From: Solirubrobacteraceae bacterium
Lineage (GTDB): Bacteria; Actinomycetota; Thermoleophilia; Solirubrobacterales; Solirubrobacteraceae
Length of the DNA stretch: 64,000 nucleotides
Reading direction: 5' to 3'
NCBI GenBank assembly: GCA_030447505.1
Contig: JAUJOT010000005.1
Span: 238,393 to 302,392 of the forward strand
Made by a program: the position numbers and the translations under genes. Below, one piece after another: positions 7,862-17,227 of the stretch. The notes beneath the pieces were generated by a model that saw only the letters and a program-made list of their open reading frames with translations, did no database searches and was not told the DNA's origin. How positions within the stretch are numbered: the stretch's first letter is position 1; each line of letters begins with the position of its first letter.

Positions 7862-8833
7862 TCAGGAGCCGCGAGAGCGAGATGGCCGTGGCAGCAGGCC
7901 GCGCAGGGACGTGACCGCGGTGGCGACGAGCGCCCTGATCAGCTCGCGCCGATGCGCGCTCTTCCAGCCCCCGCGGAGTGCGTGCGTCGTCGGCCGCAGG
8001 ACGCTGCCGGCAGTCCGCGCGGCGCTCGCGGCGCCGAAGCTGCCGGCCGCGAAGCCCGGCGCGATCGTGCGTCCGTAGATCCTGGGCGCAACGGCATGGA
8101 AGAGCTCGAGCATCCGCCCGAGACGGCCGAACGTGACCTCGCGCGCCGGCGAGCGCGCGCACTGCACGATGCCGCGAGCGACCTGCGTGGGGTCCAGCAG
8201 GGGCGGGATCGGTCGCACGTGCCGACCGCTGTAGTTGGCTGCGTGCGCGAAGATCGGCGTGTCGACGGCCTGCGGCAGGATCGTCGCGACCCGGATACGG
8301 GGGCTGTCAGCGAGCTCGTGGCGCAGACAGTCGCTGAACGCGCGGACCGCGAACTTGCTCGTCACGTACGCGCTGACCTGCGGCGACGTCACGCAGCCCC
8401 AGACAGACGACACGGTGATCAGGGTGCCGTCGTTCTGCTCACGAAAGCGACGTAGCGCTGCGCGCGCGCCGTTGACCTGTCCGAGCAGGTTCGTCTCGAT
8501 CACGGCGCGAAAGACGTCGGAGGGCAGATCCTCGAAGCGGCCGTAGGCGATCACGCCGGCGTCGTTGATCCAGACATCGATGCGCCCGAAGCGCCGCACA
8601 GCGTGCGCGGCGAGCCGCTCGACGGCGTCCTCGTCGCGAACGTCGGTGACGAGCGCGAGCGCCTCGCTCCCGAGATCGGCGCACTCCCGGGCCACCTCCT
8701 GCAGCGGCGGCTCGGCACGCGCTGCCAGCGCGAGCCGCGCGCCCTCGTGTGCGAAGGCAAGCGCGGTCGCTCTGCCGATGCCGCTGGAAGCGCCCGTGAT
8801 GACGACGACTGCGCCGCGGAGGTCTCGTGCCAC
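7862..8833 (-). CDS. Short-chain dehydrogenase/reductase with C-terminal extension
   Basis: 323 residues. A Rossmann cofactor motif TGASSGIG starts at T13; NDAG follows beta-4; the catalytic Ser, Tyr and Lys lie in TVSSVWG and YVTSK. The first about 250 residues are a classical SDR. The extra C-terminal part, about 70 residues, contains small-residue-rich segments and a basic tail (RPSRSRGS), and could touch the membrane. This architecture is common in actinobacterial SDRs of unknown substrate. NADP(H) preference is possible but not certain. Confidence 0.88.
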   Translation of the reverse strand: MARDLRGAVVVITGASSGIGRATALAFAHEGARLALAARAEPPLQEVARECADLGSEALALVTDVRDEDAVERLAAHAVRRFGRIDVWINDAGVIAYGRFEDLPSDVFRAVIETNLLGQVNGARAALRRFREQNDGTLITVSSVWGCVTSPQVSAYVTSKFAVRAFSDCLRHELADSPRIRVATILPQAVDTPIFAHAANYSGRHVRPIPPLLDPTQVARGIVQCARSPAREVTFGRLGRMLELFHAVAPRIYGRTIAPGFAAGSFGAASAARTAGSVLRPTTHALRGGWKSAHRRELIRALVATAVTSLRGLLPRPSRSRGS

Positions 8834-8901
8834 CGCGACTGACTACCCGCCGCGCCGATCACTCAGCCTGCTGGCGCGGCGATGGCGCCTGTCCGCGTCG
8901 C

Positions 8902-9942
8902 TCAGCTCTCGAGCACGACCCGCATGCGCCGCGGCGTGTCGCCGTCGCCGGTGACCTCGAGCGCGATCGGGCGGTTGCTCAGGTACGCTCGCGAGACGGC
9001 GAAGAGCACGAGCGCGCCTCCGTTGACCTGCTCGGCGACCGAGCCGTCTCGCGGCAGGCAGCGCTCGGGTTCGATCGCTCGCGGGTCGTAGCCGAACGGG
9101 TTGTCCGGCGGAAGCTCGTACGGCTCGCGCCGCTCGCCGAAGGCGTCTACGAGCGCGAGCCGCCCAGACGGCGTCCTTGTCTTGCCCCCGTGCTCGTTGC
9201 AGACGCGCAGGAACACGCCGAACCAGGACCTGCCGGCGGGCGGGCGTCGGCCCGACAGCATCTTCGAGTCGGGGCCGATGTTCGGGTTCAGCCGCCGCGC
9301 GATCAGCGGGTCGTAGCGCAGCCCGTCGACGACGATCACGTCCTCCGCCTCCTCGGCCTCGTCGCGGTCGACGCCCTCGCCCTGCGGCGGCACGGCGTCG
9401 TCACCGAAGCACAGCCGGAGCAGCCGCTCCTCGGCGCCGGCGCCGCGGATGCACGCGGCTCCCAGGCGGCTGATCGCGTTCGCCGCGGCGCGGTAGGCGT
9501 CGATCCTGCTCGGGGGGCCCGGGAAGACCGCGATGACGTTCGCCGCGCGGAGCACGGCCGCGTCCTCGCCGTGTTGCGCGCGCGCGGCGGCGAGCAGCGA
9601 GGACCGCTGCCGCTGGGCGATGCGCGGCGTCTCCCAGACGAAGATCTCGAACTCGCGGCCGGACTGGCTCTCGTAGCGGACGAGGTCGACGAGGCCCTCG
9701 CGGTCGGCGCTCGTGTCGCCGCCGCCGGTGCGTACGACGGCGAGCCTCCCGCGCTCGAGCACGGACTCGACCTCAGCCACCGACAGATGGGGCTGCTGCT
9801 CGTCGATCGCGGGTGCGGCGGACTCCTCGTCCCCGCAGCCGGTCACCAGGGTCGATGCGGCGACGATCGCGACCAGCGCGCAGAGCGCGGGCGCCGAGAC
9901 CGCCGACCGGCGACGCTTGCGTGCTGAGAGGATCCCGTCCAC
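8902..9942 (-). CDS. Putative lipoprotein of unknown function
   Basis: 346 residues. A basic N-terminus (RKRRR), a hydrophobic stretch and a lipobox LVTGC at about residue 36 indicate a lipid-anchored extracellular protein. The middle resembles a stress- or transport-associated alpha/beta segment (VLERGRLAVVRTGGG; FEIFVWETP). The C-terminal region (SWFGVFLRVCNEHGG through LALVDAFGERREPYELPPDN) resembles the beta-sandwich of DUF4352-like lipoproteins. No enzyme motif was seen. An Lgt-like gene is present at 55120. Confidence 0.7.
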   Translation of the reverse strand: MDGILSARKRRRSAVSAPALCALVAIVAASTLVTGCGDEESAAPAIDEQQPHLSVAEVESVLERGRLAVVRTGGGDTSADREGLVDLVRYESQSGREFEIFVWETPRIAQRQRSSLLAAARAQHGEDAAVLRAANVIAVFPGPPSRIDAYRAAANAISRLGAACIRGAGAEERLLRLCFGDDAVPPQGEGVDRDEAEEAEDVIVVDGLRYDPLIARRLNPNIGPDSKMLSGRRPPAGRSWFGVFLRVCNEHGGKTRTPSGRLALVDAFGERREPYELPPDNPFGYDPRAIEPERCLPRDGSVAEQVNGGALVLFAVSRAYLSNRPIALEVTGDGDTPRRMRVVLES

Positions 9943-10251
9943 GCGAGACCGCCTACCCGATCACGGCGCAATCATCAAGTGTCGGCGCGTTGCGGGCTTC
10001 GCGCTCTGACCGCCGCATCGCGGTTGTACAGCCGGGCCAGGTGTCGGTCGCGCATTGTGTACCGCACGTCGGATGTGAGGCGCGCGCGGGGCTGGGAGTG
10101 TGGCGAGAGTGCTGCGCAACCGCAGACCCGTCCTGGCGCCGAGCAGGCGCCCAACGCTCGTCTCGACGGCCACGGTCGGCTTCTATGTCGCCTTCGCGTT
10201 CCGGGTTCTCGCCTGCCATCGCCTGGCGTCGCCGGGCGCCCTCCAAGCGTC
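9943..10251. other. Divergent intergenic region
   Basis: 309 bp between the lipoprotein gene (minus) and the isochorismatase gene (plus). The isochorismatase frame is open from 9979, but residues before 10252 have no family similarity, so I treat them as non-coding. No riboswitch, terminator or clear operator was seen. Confidence 0.4.
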
Positions 10252-10896
10252 GTGATCGCCGCAGCCGACGAGCAGCGGCTCGCCCTCGTCGTCATCGACG
10301 CGCAGGTCGACTTCCTGGCGATGGCCGAGGCCGGCTCGACGGACACCTGCAGCGCCGATGACGCGCTCGCCGGCATCGTGCGGCTGCTGCGGGCGGCGCG
10401 AGCCACGGGACGTCCCGTGATCTTCACCCAGGAGGTGCACCGGCCGCAGCTCGTCGACTTCGGCCGCGAGCTCGACGGCGAAGAGCCGGTGCACTGCCTC
10501 GAGGGCGCGCCCGGCACCGAGCTCGTGCGCGAGCTGCGACCGGCGGACGGGGAGTGGACGATCCGCAAGCGCCGTTACAGCGCCTTCTTCGCAACCGACC
10601 TCGACCTGCTGCTACGCGGCCTCGGCGTCCAGACGATCGTCGCCTGCGGCTACCTGACCGACGTCTGCGTCCACTACACCTGCGTCGACGCGCACCAGCA
10701 CGACTACCGGATCCGGCTCGCGCGCGACGCCTGCGCGGGCTCCAGCGCGGCGGCCTCGCGAGCGAGCTTCGCGGCGGTCGAATACCTCCAGCACGGGGCG
10801 ATCGTGACCGTCGATCAGGTGACCGCGCCGAACGCCACGCTCAGCGCAGCGACCGGCGATCGGAACGCGCGCGCGTTGCTTCCCAACGGCCGGTAG
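10252..10896 (+). CDS. Isochorismatase-family cysteine hydrolase
   Basis: 214 residues from a GTG at 10252. The triad is present: Asp in VVIDAQVDFL, Lys in IRKRRYSAF, and Cys in GYLTDVCVHYTCVDA, preceded by the cis-peptide-type turn. This family cleaves amide or vinyl-ether bonds (isochorismate, nicotinamide, N-carbamoyl compounds). Followed at 56 bp by an AraC-type regulator gene in the same direction, which may control it. Substrate cannot be assigned. Confidence 0.88.
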   Translation: MIAAADEQRLALVVIDAQVDFLAMAEAGSTDTCSADDALAGIVRLLRAARATGRPVIFTQEVHRPQLVDFGRELDGEEPVHCLEGAPGTELVRELRPADGEWTIRKRRYSAFFATDLDLLLRGLGVQTIVACGYLTDVCVHYTCVDAHQHDYRIRLARDACAGSSAAASRASFAAVEYLQHGAIVTVDQVTAPNATLSAATGDRNARALLPNGR

Positions 10897-10951
10897 TCGC
10901 GTCCGACGCCGACGGCTGGATCCGTACGCCGGGCCGCGAGAGAATCCGGCG

Positions 10952-11767
10952 GTGGTTCTCGACGGAGACAGCGAACGTGGGTCGTGGGAGCACGTGCGGC
11001 GCGATCCTCACCCGTTGCTGCGCCCTTATGTCCGCGGCGGCTACGAGGGCTATCGGCAGGCGATGCGCGCGCCGGTGCGCCGGCTCGAGGTGCCACACGC
11101 CGGGATCGTGCTGATCATCGGGCTGGGTCCGGCGATCGATGTCGACGGAGCGGCGCATACGTCGTTTGTCGCAGGGTTGTACGACTCTCCCGTCGTCGTC
11201 GGCGATGACGGCCGCCAGGCCGGCGTCCAGACGAACCTCACGCCGCTTGGCGCCGGCATGCTGCTCGGGCTGCCGATGCGTGAGCTGACCGGCCAGACGG
11301 TCGCGCTCGACGACGTGCTTCAGGACGAGCTGTCCGAGCAGCTCGGTGAGCTGGGGGACTGGCCGGCCCGCTTCGCCGCCCTCGACGGATTCCTGCTGCG
11401 CCGCTTGCGCGAGCCACGCTTACCGCGCCCTGACGTCGCCTATGCCTGGTCGCGGCTGAATGCGGCGAGCGGTCGCGTCCCGATCGCCGAGCTGTGCCGG
11501 GAGCTGGGCTGCAGCGCGCGCCACCTCTCGGCCCGCTTCGGAGAGGAGATCGGGATGACCCCCAAGGCCTTCTCTCGTCTACTTCGCTTCGAGCGCGCGG
11601 CAGCGCTGCTGACAGACGGGGCGCCGCCGGCCGAGGTCAGCGCGATCTGCGGGTTCTCCGACCAGCCGCATCTCAACCGCGAGTTTCGCGCGCTCGCGGG
11701 CCGCGCACCGGCAGCCTTTGCCGCGTCGGTCATAAATGTTCAAGACGGCTTCGGCGTCGCCGCGTAG
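10952..11767 (+). CDS. AraC-family transcriptional regulator
   Basis: 271 residues from a GTG. The N-terminal about 150 residues form a ligand-sensing domain (MRAPVRRLEVPHAGIVLIIG). The C-terminal double helix-turn-helix contains CRELGCSARHLSARFGEEIG and the second helix motif ICGFSDQPHLNREFRALAGR, the AraC signature. The VOC gene at 11778 starts 10 bp after its end, so the two form a regulator/glyoxalase pair. Confidence 0.88.
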   Translation: MVLDGDSERGSWEHVRRDPHPLLRPYVRGGYEGYRQAMRAPVRRLEVPHAGIVLIIGLGPAIDVDGAAHTSFVAGLYDSPVVVGDDGRQAGVQTNLTPLGAGMLLGLPMRELTGQTVALDDVLQDELSEQLGELGDWPARFAALDGFLLRRLREPRLPRPDVAYAWSRLNAASGRVPIAELCRELGCSARHLSARFGEEIGMTPKAFSRLLRFERAAALLTDGAPPAEVSAICGFSDQPHLNREFRALAGRAPAAFAASVINVQDGFGVAA

Positions 11768-11777
11768 CGTCGCGCTC

Positions 11778-12140
11778 ATGTCGACCATCTCAGCGATCAT
11801 TCCCTACCGCGACCTGGGCGCCGCGATCGAGTTTCTCTGCGACGCCTTCGGCTTCGAGCGCCATCAGCTGCACCAAGGCGAGGACGGCGAACTGCAGCAC
11901 GTCGAGCTCAGACTGGGCGACGACGTGATCATGCCCGCGCCGACGCGGATCGGCGAGCCTGGCCACGCGCAGACCTACGTCGTCGTGGCCGACCCCGACG
12001 CCCACCACGACCGTGCGAAGGCCGCCGGCGCGCAGATCACGATGCAGCTGCGCGACACCGACTACGGCTCACGCGACTATGGCGCCAAGGATCCCGAGGG
12101 CAACAGCTGGTACTTCGGAACCTACCGCCCGCTGACATAA
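11778..12140 (+). CDS. VOC-family (glyoxalase/bleomycin resistance-like) protein
   Basis: 120 residues from the ATG at 11778; an in-frame start at 11736 would overlap the AraC gene. ISAIIPYRDLGAAIEFLCDA is a classic VOC first strand and helix, and the end GSRDYGAKDPEGNSWYFGTY carries the second-module metal-type residues. PhnB-like subgroup. Likely co-transcribed with and controlled by the AraC regulator. Confidence 0.87.
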   Translation: MSTISAIIPYRDLGAAIEFLCDAFGFERHQLHQGEDGELQHVELRLGDDVIMPAPTRIGEPGHAQTYVVVADPDAHHDRAKAAGAQITMQLRDTDYGSRDYGAKDPEGNSWYFGTYRPLT

Positions 12141-12218
12141 CCGCAGCCCACACGAAATGGCGCACCGGGCCCAGCCGCGCTTCGGCTGATCTGGGCTGTG
12201 CGCGGGTACCCGGCGGTC

Positions 12219-14651
12219 GTGCCAGATCGCATCGCCGATCCGTGGGGCTCGCGGACGCCGTATCCGCGCGGTGGCGCGTGGCCAGTGCGCGTCGACACGT
12301 TCCTGCGCGACGGCGTCACCTCGGACGAGGTCGAGCAGTGGGTTCCGACGGCTTCGCTTCTGCATTCCAACGGTGATGCCATGGATGTCGCGGTCAAGGA
12401 CGGGCGTATGGTGGGGGTGCGCGGCCGGGCCGACAGCCGCGTCAACCACGGTCGCCTCGGGCCGAAGGACCTGTTCGGCTGGCAGGCCAACGAATCGGGT
12501 GAGCGGTTGGAGCGCCCGCTCATCCGCCGCGGCGGCGAGCTCGTCGAAACGGACTGGGGCAGCGCGATGGACGCGATCGTCGATCGGTCGCGCGAGTTGC
12601 TGGGCGAGCAGGGCCCCAGCGCCTTTGGCATCTATACGACGGGCCAGCTGTTCTTGGAGGAGTACTACACGCTTGGCGTCATCGGGCGGGCGGGGCTGCG
12701 CACGAACCACATCGACGGCAACACGCGGTTATGCACCGCGACCGCCGCCGAAGCGCTCAAGGAGACCTTCGCCTGCGACGGGCAGCCGGGCTCCTACGCC
12801 GACGTCGATCACTGCGACGTGCTGTTTCTCGTCGGTCACAATGTCGCCGAGACGCAGGTGACGCTGTGGGCGAGGATGCTCGACCGCCTCGAGGGGCCCG
12901 ACCCGCCCAAGCTCGTCGTGGTCGACCCGCGCCGCACGGTCCCGGCGCGCCACGCGGACGTGCATCTGCCTGTCCGCAGCGGCACGAACCTGGCGCTGCT
13001 GAACGCGATCCTCCACGAGCTGATCAGCGACGATCAGGTCGACCACGCATTCGTCGACGCGCACACTCTCGGCTATGACGAACTGCTGAAGCGTGTTCGT
13101 GATTGCACCCCCGAATGGGCGGCGGAGATCTGCGGCGTTGGCGCCGACGAGATTCGTGCGGCGGCCGAGATCCTCGGCGCGCACGATCGGATCCTGTCGA
13201 CGTGCCTGCAGGGCGTCTATCAGTCTCATCAGGCGACGGCCGCCGCCGTGCAGATCAACAACATCAACCTCCTGCGCGGGGCGCTTGGCAAGCCCGGCGG
13301 CGGGATCTTGCAGATGAACGGTCAGCCGACCGCCCAGAACACTCGCGAATGCGGCGCCAACGGCGATCTACCGGCATTTCGCAACTGGGCCAACGACGAG
13401 CACGTCGAGCAGCTCGCGCAGTTGTGGAACGTCGACGCGACCGCGATCCCGCATTACGCGCCGCCGACGCACGCCATGCAGATCTTCCGCTACGCCGAGC
13501 AGGGCTCGATCCGGTTCTTGTGGATCAGCGCAACCAACCCGGCCGTTTCGCTGCCCGAGCTTGACCGCATCCGGTCGATCCTGGCCAAGGAGGATCTCTT
13601 CGTGGTCGTGCAGGATCTGTTTGTCACCGAGACCGCCGAGCTGGCCGACGTCGTCCTGCCGGCGGCCACATGGGGGGAGAAGGAGGGCACGTTCACCAAC
13701 ACCGATCGCACCGTCCATCACAGCGGCAAAGCGGTACAGCCGCCGGGCGAGGCGCGAGCGGACCTGGACATCTTTCTTGACTACGCCCGACGGATGGACT
13801 TCCGCGACAAGGACGGTGAGCCGCTGATCAAGTGGCATGACGCCGAGTCGGCGTTCAAGGCATGGCAGGCGTGCTCCGCCGGCCGGCCCTGTGACTACAC
13901 CGGCCTCTCCTACGAGAAGCTGCGCGCCGGCGGTGAGACGCAGTGGCCGTGCAACGAGCAGTTCCCCGACGGACGCGAACGGCTGTACACCGAGCAGGAC
14001 TTCTACGCCGACCCCGACTATTGCGAGTCCTACGGCCGCGACCTCGTGACAGGGACGGCGGTCGAGTCCGACGAGTATCGCGCGCTCAACGCGACGGGCA
14101 AGGCGATCATCAAGGCGGCCGAGTATCTCCCGCCGTCCGAGCCGCCGGACGAGGAGTATCCGCTGCGGCTGAATACCGGCCGCACGCTGTATCACTTCCA
14201 CACGAGGACAAAGACCGGGCGCGCGCCGCAGCTCGCCGCCGCTGCCCCAGACGTCTGGGTCGAGCTGTCGGCGGCCGACGCGCAGGGGCACGGCGTCGCC
14301 GAGGGCGATGTCGTCGACGTCGTCGCTCCCCGCGGCGTCGTGCGCGCGCCCGCGCGGATCACCGACATCCGGCCCGGTGTCGTCTTCGTTCCCTTCCACT
14401 ACGGCTACTGGGATTCGAACGGGTCCGCCGACGACCACCGCCGCGCGGCCAACGAGATGACGATCACGCAGTGGGATCCGGCCTCCAAGCAGCCGCTCTT
14501 CAAGACGGCGGCGTGCCGGATCGAGAAGGTCGCCGACGCCGACGGGCAGGCCGCACCGGCTCCGACGACGACCGCGTCGCAGCCGATTGCATCGATCACG
14601 CCGACCGTCGGTGGAGCGGCGGCCGAGGCCACAGAGGAACTCGCCGGATGA
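12219..14651 (+). CDS. Molybdopterin oxidoreductase lacking the N-terminal 4Fe-4S cysteines
   Basis: 810 residues from a GTG at 12219 (VPDRIADPWGSRTPY). DMSO-reductase superfamily, actinobacterial nitrate-reductase/formate-dehydrogenase-like group. Mo-bis-MGD regions are clear: GNTRLCTATA with the probable Mo-ligand C172, NVAETQ, DPRRT, GTFTNTDRTV and the C-terminal NTGRTLYHFHTRTKTGR with its substrate-domain partner FVPFHYGYW. Relatives have C-x2-C-x3-C near residue 46; here the line reads WVPTASLLHSNGDAMD, placing S46, H49 and D53 there, so the cluster ligands are gone. The last about 30 residues are an Ala/Pro/Thr-rich tail. No Tat signal, so it is cytoplasmic. Its stop overlaps the next start. 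Confidence 0.85.
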   Translation: MPDRIADPWGSRTPYPRGGAWPVRVDTFLRDGVTSDEVEQWVPTASLLHSNGDAMDVAVKDGRMVGVRGRADSRVNHGRLGPKDLFGWQANESGERLERPLIRRGGELVETDWGSAMDAIVDRSRELLGEQGPSAFGIYTTGQLFLEEYYTLGVIGRAGLRTNHIDGNTRLCTATAAEALKETFACDGQPGSYADVDHCDVLFLVGHNVAETQVTLWARMLDRLEGPDPPKLVVVDPRRTVPARHADVHLPVRSGTNLALLNAILHELISDDQVDHAFVDAHTLGYDELLKRVRDCTPEWAAEICGVGADEIRAAAEILGAHDRILSTCLQGVYQSHQATAAAVQINNINLLRGALGKPGGGILQMNGQPTAQNTRECGANGDLPAFRNWANDEHVEQLAQLWNVDATAIPHYAPPTHAMQIFRYAEQGSIRFLWISATNPAVSLPELDRIRSILAKEDLFVVVQDLFVTETAELADVVLPAATWGEKEGTFTNTDRTVHHSGKAVQPPGEARADLDIFLDYARRMDFRDKDGEPLIKWHDAESAFKAWQACSAGRPCDYTGLSYEKLRAGGETQWPCNEQFPDGRERLYTEQDFYADPDYCESYGRDLVTGTAVESDEYRALNATGKAIIKAAEYLPPSEPPDEEYPLRLNTGRTLYHFHTRTKTGRAPQLAAAAPDVWVELSAADAQGHGVAEGDVVDVVAPRGVVRAPARITDIRPGVVFVPFHYGYWDSNGSADDHRRAANEMTITQWDPASKQPLFKTAACRIEKVADADGQAAPAPTTTASQPIASITPTVGGAAAEATEELAG

Positions 14652-15139
14652 AGATCGAGGTCGCGCTGCGCGAGACACATGACGCCGAGACCGACCTGGC
14701 GGCTGAGCTGCTGCGCGTCGGCGAGCGCCACAAGGCCGACCACGACGTCTACCACCTCACCCGCACGCTCTCGGGATGGTCAGACCGCCACGTGCACCGC
14801 CTCGCCGAACAGGCCGAACGCTACGAGCTCGACCTCGACGCCGACGCAGTCGAAGAAGAGCAGGACCGCGGGGTGCTCGCACGCGTACGCGAGAAAGGCA
14901 GCGAGCTTCTCGGGCAACGCCCCGAGCCGGGCCTGCTGCTGCTGCGCGATCTGCGCGAGCTGCACCTTGCCGCGGCGCGCGCCTCGCTGGCCTGGACCGT
15001 CCTCGGCCAGGGAGCCCAGGCCGTCAGCGACCCGGAGCTGCTCGAGACGGTCACGGCGTGCCATCCCGAAACGATCCGCACCATGAAATGGACCGTCCAG
15101 AAGATCAAGGAAGCCAGTCCGCAGGTGCTGGCCAGCTGA
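14648..15139 (+). CDS. Helical partner protein of the molybdopterin oxidoreductase
   Basis: 163 residues; the ATG overlaps the TGA of the oxidoreductase gene (ATGA), so expression is coupled. Almost all helical and charged (VALRETHDAETDLAAELL; ERHKADHDVYHL), with several His and Glu that could suit a ferritin- or hemerythrin-like four-helix bundle. A similar small gene usually follows this oxidoreductase type in actinobacteria, from memory. It could be a chaperone for cofactor insertion or a small subunit. No cysteine cluster motif. Confidence 0.7.
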   Translation: MKIEVALRETHDAETDLAAELLRVGERHKADHDVYHLTRTLSGWSDRHVHRLAEQAERYELDLDADAVEEEQDRGVLARVREKGSELLGQRPEPGLLLLRDLRELHLAAARASLAWTVLGQGAQAVSDPELLETVTACHPETIRTMKWTVQKIKEASPQVLAS

Positions 15140-15299
15140 GAGGACCTCGAGCTCGCGCCGTCATTCTCGCCGTCGGCGACCAGCCTTCGCGGACGGGATT
15201 GACAGGCGGTCTAACGTCCGAAGTCAAAGCTCGTTCGGCGACGCTGGCGGGGGCGCTGCGGATCCGACGTGGATTTCATCGGCAAGGAAAGGGGCCAGC

Positions 15300-15485
15300 G
15301 TGGCGCGCGAGCGACCGACAGCCTCCAACGTCGTACCGTCGACTTCGGACACGCCCGATGCGCAGTTCGGGCTTACACGTGCCGAGGCTCGTGCGCTTCG
15401 TCGCAGCGCGCCGCTGACGCCTGCGCAGTTCAAGGCGCTGCTGGATCTGTCCGAGCAGGGGAAGAGCCGGCTTCGACAGTTCTGA
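15300..15485 (+). CDS. Small hypothetical protein, 61 residues
   Basis: A GTG at 15300 follows an excellent AAGGAAAGGGG ribosome-binding site. The product is basic and helical in its C-terminal half (LTRAEARALRRSAPLTPAQ, then LLDLSEQGKSRLRQF). No family recognised. It sits between the molybdopterin genes and the IS21 element. The C-terminal half has the look of a short DNA- or RNA-binding helix pair, but this is only an impression. Confidence 0.45.
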   Translation: MARERPTASNVVPSTSDTPDAQFGLTRAEARALRRSAPLTPAQFKALLDLSEQGKSRLRQF

Positions 15486-15568
15486 CGTCTTCGTCGGCCG
15501 CCGCCAGGGCCTCCGACAGAGCCGCTGCCGGACCGCTTTCCGCTGCCGGTAGCGTCCGCGTATGTATA

Positions 15569-15664
15569 TGACGGCGGCCATGGGAATCTCCCCGTAGGCG
15601 GCCATCGGATCTCCCCGCTGGCGGTCGCTGGATCTCCCCGCCCGTGGCCATCGGTTCTCCCCAC
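15569..15664. repeat. Left-end transposase-binding repeat array of IS21 element
   Basis: Four imperfect copies of a unit containing GGCCATCGG, or a variant, plus TCTCCCC, spaced about 20-25 bp apart. IS21-family elements carry multiple IstA-binding sites at each end, which these match in position and inverted arrangement. Confidence 0.75.
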
Positions 15665-15733
15665 GATTCTGTCCTGATCGGCCGGTACTGACCGGCGCGT
15701 CCTGTCATCGACGCGCGTGCGGGAGGGTCCGGC

Positions 15734-17227
15734 TTGAAGAGCTCGGAGGAAGTGATGGAGATCCTGGAGGCGTTTGATTTGACCGGCACGCTGCGTGGCG
15801 CTGCGGAGCTGGCGGGCTGTGATCACAAGACGGTCGCGCACTGGGTGCGCGCTCGTGACGAGGCCGGCGGCGGGCTGCCCGTGCCGACGCGGCCGCGGCC
15901 GCGCATCGACGCGTTCGCGGAGAAGATCGAGGAGTGGGTGGACCGGTCGCGCGGGAAGATCCGCGCGGACGCGGCGCATCAGCGACTGGTCGCGATGGGC
16001 TACATGGGTTCGGAGCGCACGACGCGCCGCGCGGTCGCTGAGGCGAAGCGACGGTGGCGCGCCGAGCACGGGCGCCGCACGAGGCCGTGGGTCGTCGAGC
16101 CGGGCTTGTGGATGCAGTGGGACTACGGCGACGGGCCGGTCGTCGAGGGGCGCTCGACGGTGTTGTTCTGCGCCTGGCTTGCGTGGTCGCGCTACCGCGT
16201 CGTGCTGGCGTTGCGTGATCGCACGATGGCGTCGGTGGTGATGGCGCTTGACCGCTCGTTGCGGGCGTTCGGTGGCGCGCCGACGTACGCGCTGACTGAC
16301 AACGAGAAGACGGTGTCGGTTGATCATGTCTGCGGGATCGCGGTCCGCAACGCGACGATCGTGGCGGTTGGCCGCCACTACGGTCTGACGATCGCGACGT
16401 GCGTGCCGGCGGACCCTGAGAGCAAGGGTGGCTCGGAGGCGACCGTTCGGATCGCCAAGGCCGACCTCGTCCCGACTGATCACAACCTGCGCGACGCCTA
16501 CGCGTCCTTCGGCGAGCTTGAGCAGGCGTGCGCCGTGTTCTGTGAGCGCGTCAACACGCGCGAGCACCGGATCACGCGGCGCGCGCCGGCGGTGATGCTC
16601 GCCGAGGAACGCGACAGGTTGCACCGGCTGCCGACGATGGCGCACACGGTCTGCTTCGGTGAGACGCGCAGGGTGTCGTGGCAGTCGACGATCAGTGTCG
16701 GCGGCGCGCTTTACTCCGTCCCGTCGACGCTCGTCGACGAGCGGGTGTGGGCGCGCGCTGAGGGTGGCAAGCTCGTCGTCGTTTATGCCGATGGCGAGGC
16801 GGGGTCGCGTGAGGTCGCGCGGCACGCGTTGACGACGCCGGGCCAGCCGAGCATCGACCAGCGCCACTACCCGCCCAGGCCTGCGGGCGCGATCGAGCGC
16901 AAGCCGCGCGCGCGCAGCGCCGACGAGGAGGCGTTTCTTGCGATCGGATCGGGCGCGGAGGCGTGGCTGATCGCCGCCGCCGCGGCCGGCGCGAGCCGGG
17001 TGCGGCGCAAGCTCGCCGAAGCCGTCGACCTCGCCAAGCTCCACGGCTCGGGCCAGGTCGACGAGGCGCTGCGGGCCGCGGCGGATGCCGGGCGCTTCGC
17101 TGACGGCGATCTCGCCGCGATCCTCGCCCACCACGACAGCGCGAAGGTGATCGCGTTTCCTGCCAAGGCCAGCGAGCAGCAGTCGCTGCAGCGCTCCACG
17201 GCGGCGTGGGAGGGCTACGGGCGATGA
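15734..17227 (+). CDS. istA: IS21-family transposase IstA
   Basis: 497 residues from a TTG start after GGGAGGG. The N-terminal HTH is ILEAFDLTGTLRGAAELAG. The DDE integrase core begins at QWDYGDGPVV (first Asp), continues ALTDNEKTVS (second Asp) and PADPESKGGSEATV with the catalytic Glu. The C-terminal beta-barrel region follows. Length is normal for IS21 IstA. Its stop overlaps the next ORF's start (ATGA). Confidence 0.92.
   Translation: MKSSEEVMEILEAFDLTGTLRGAAELAGCDHKTVAHWVRARDEAGGGLPVPTRPRPRIDAFAEKIEEWVDRSRGKIRADAAHQRLVAMGYMGSERTTRRAVAEAKRRWRAEHGRRTRPWVVEPGLWMQWDYGDGPVVEGRSTVLFCAWLAWSRYRVVLALRDRTMASVVMALDRSLRAFGGAPTYALTDNEKTVSVDHVCGIAVRNATIVAVGRHYGLTIATCVPADPESKGGSEATVRIAKADLVPTDHNLRDAYASFGELEQACAVFCERVNTREHRITRRAPAVMLAEERDRLHRLPTMAHTVCFGETRRVSWQSTISVGGALYSVPSTLVDERVWARAEGGKLVVVYADGEAGSREVARHALTTPGQPSIDQRHYPPRPAGAIERKPRARSADEEAFLAIGSGAEAWLIAAAAAGASRVRRKLAEAVDLAKLHGSGQVDEALRAAADAGRFADGDLAAILAHHDSAKVIAFPAKASEQQSLQRSTAAWEGYGR

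Noticed and set aside
14648-15139. Calling the helical partner a NarJ/TorD chaperone
   Set aside because: The expected TorD-family motifs were not seen; left as a partner of unknown type.
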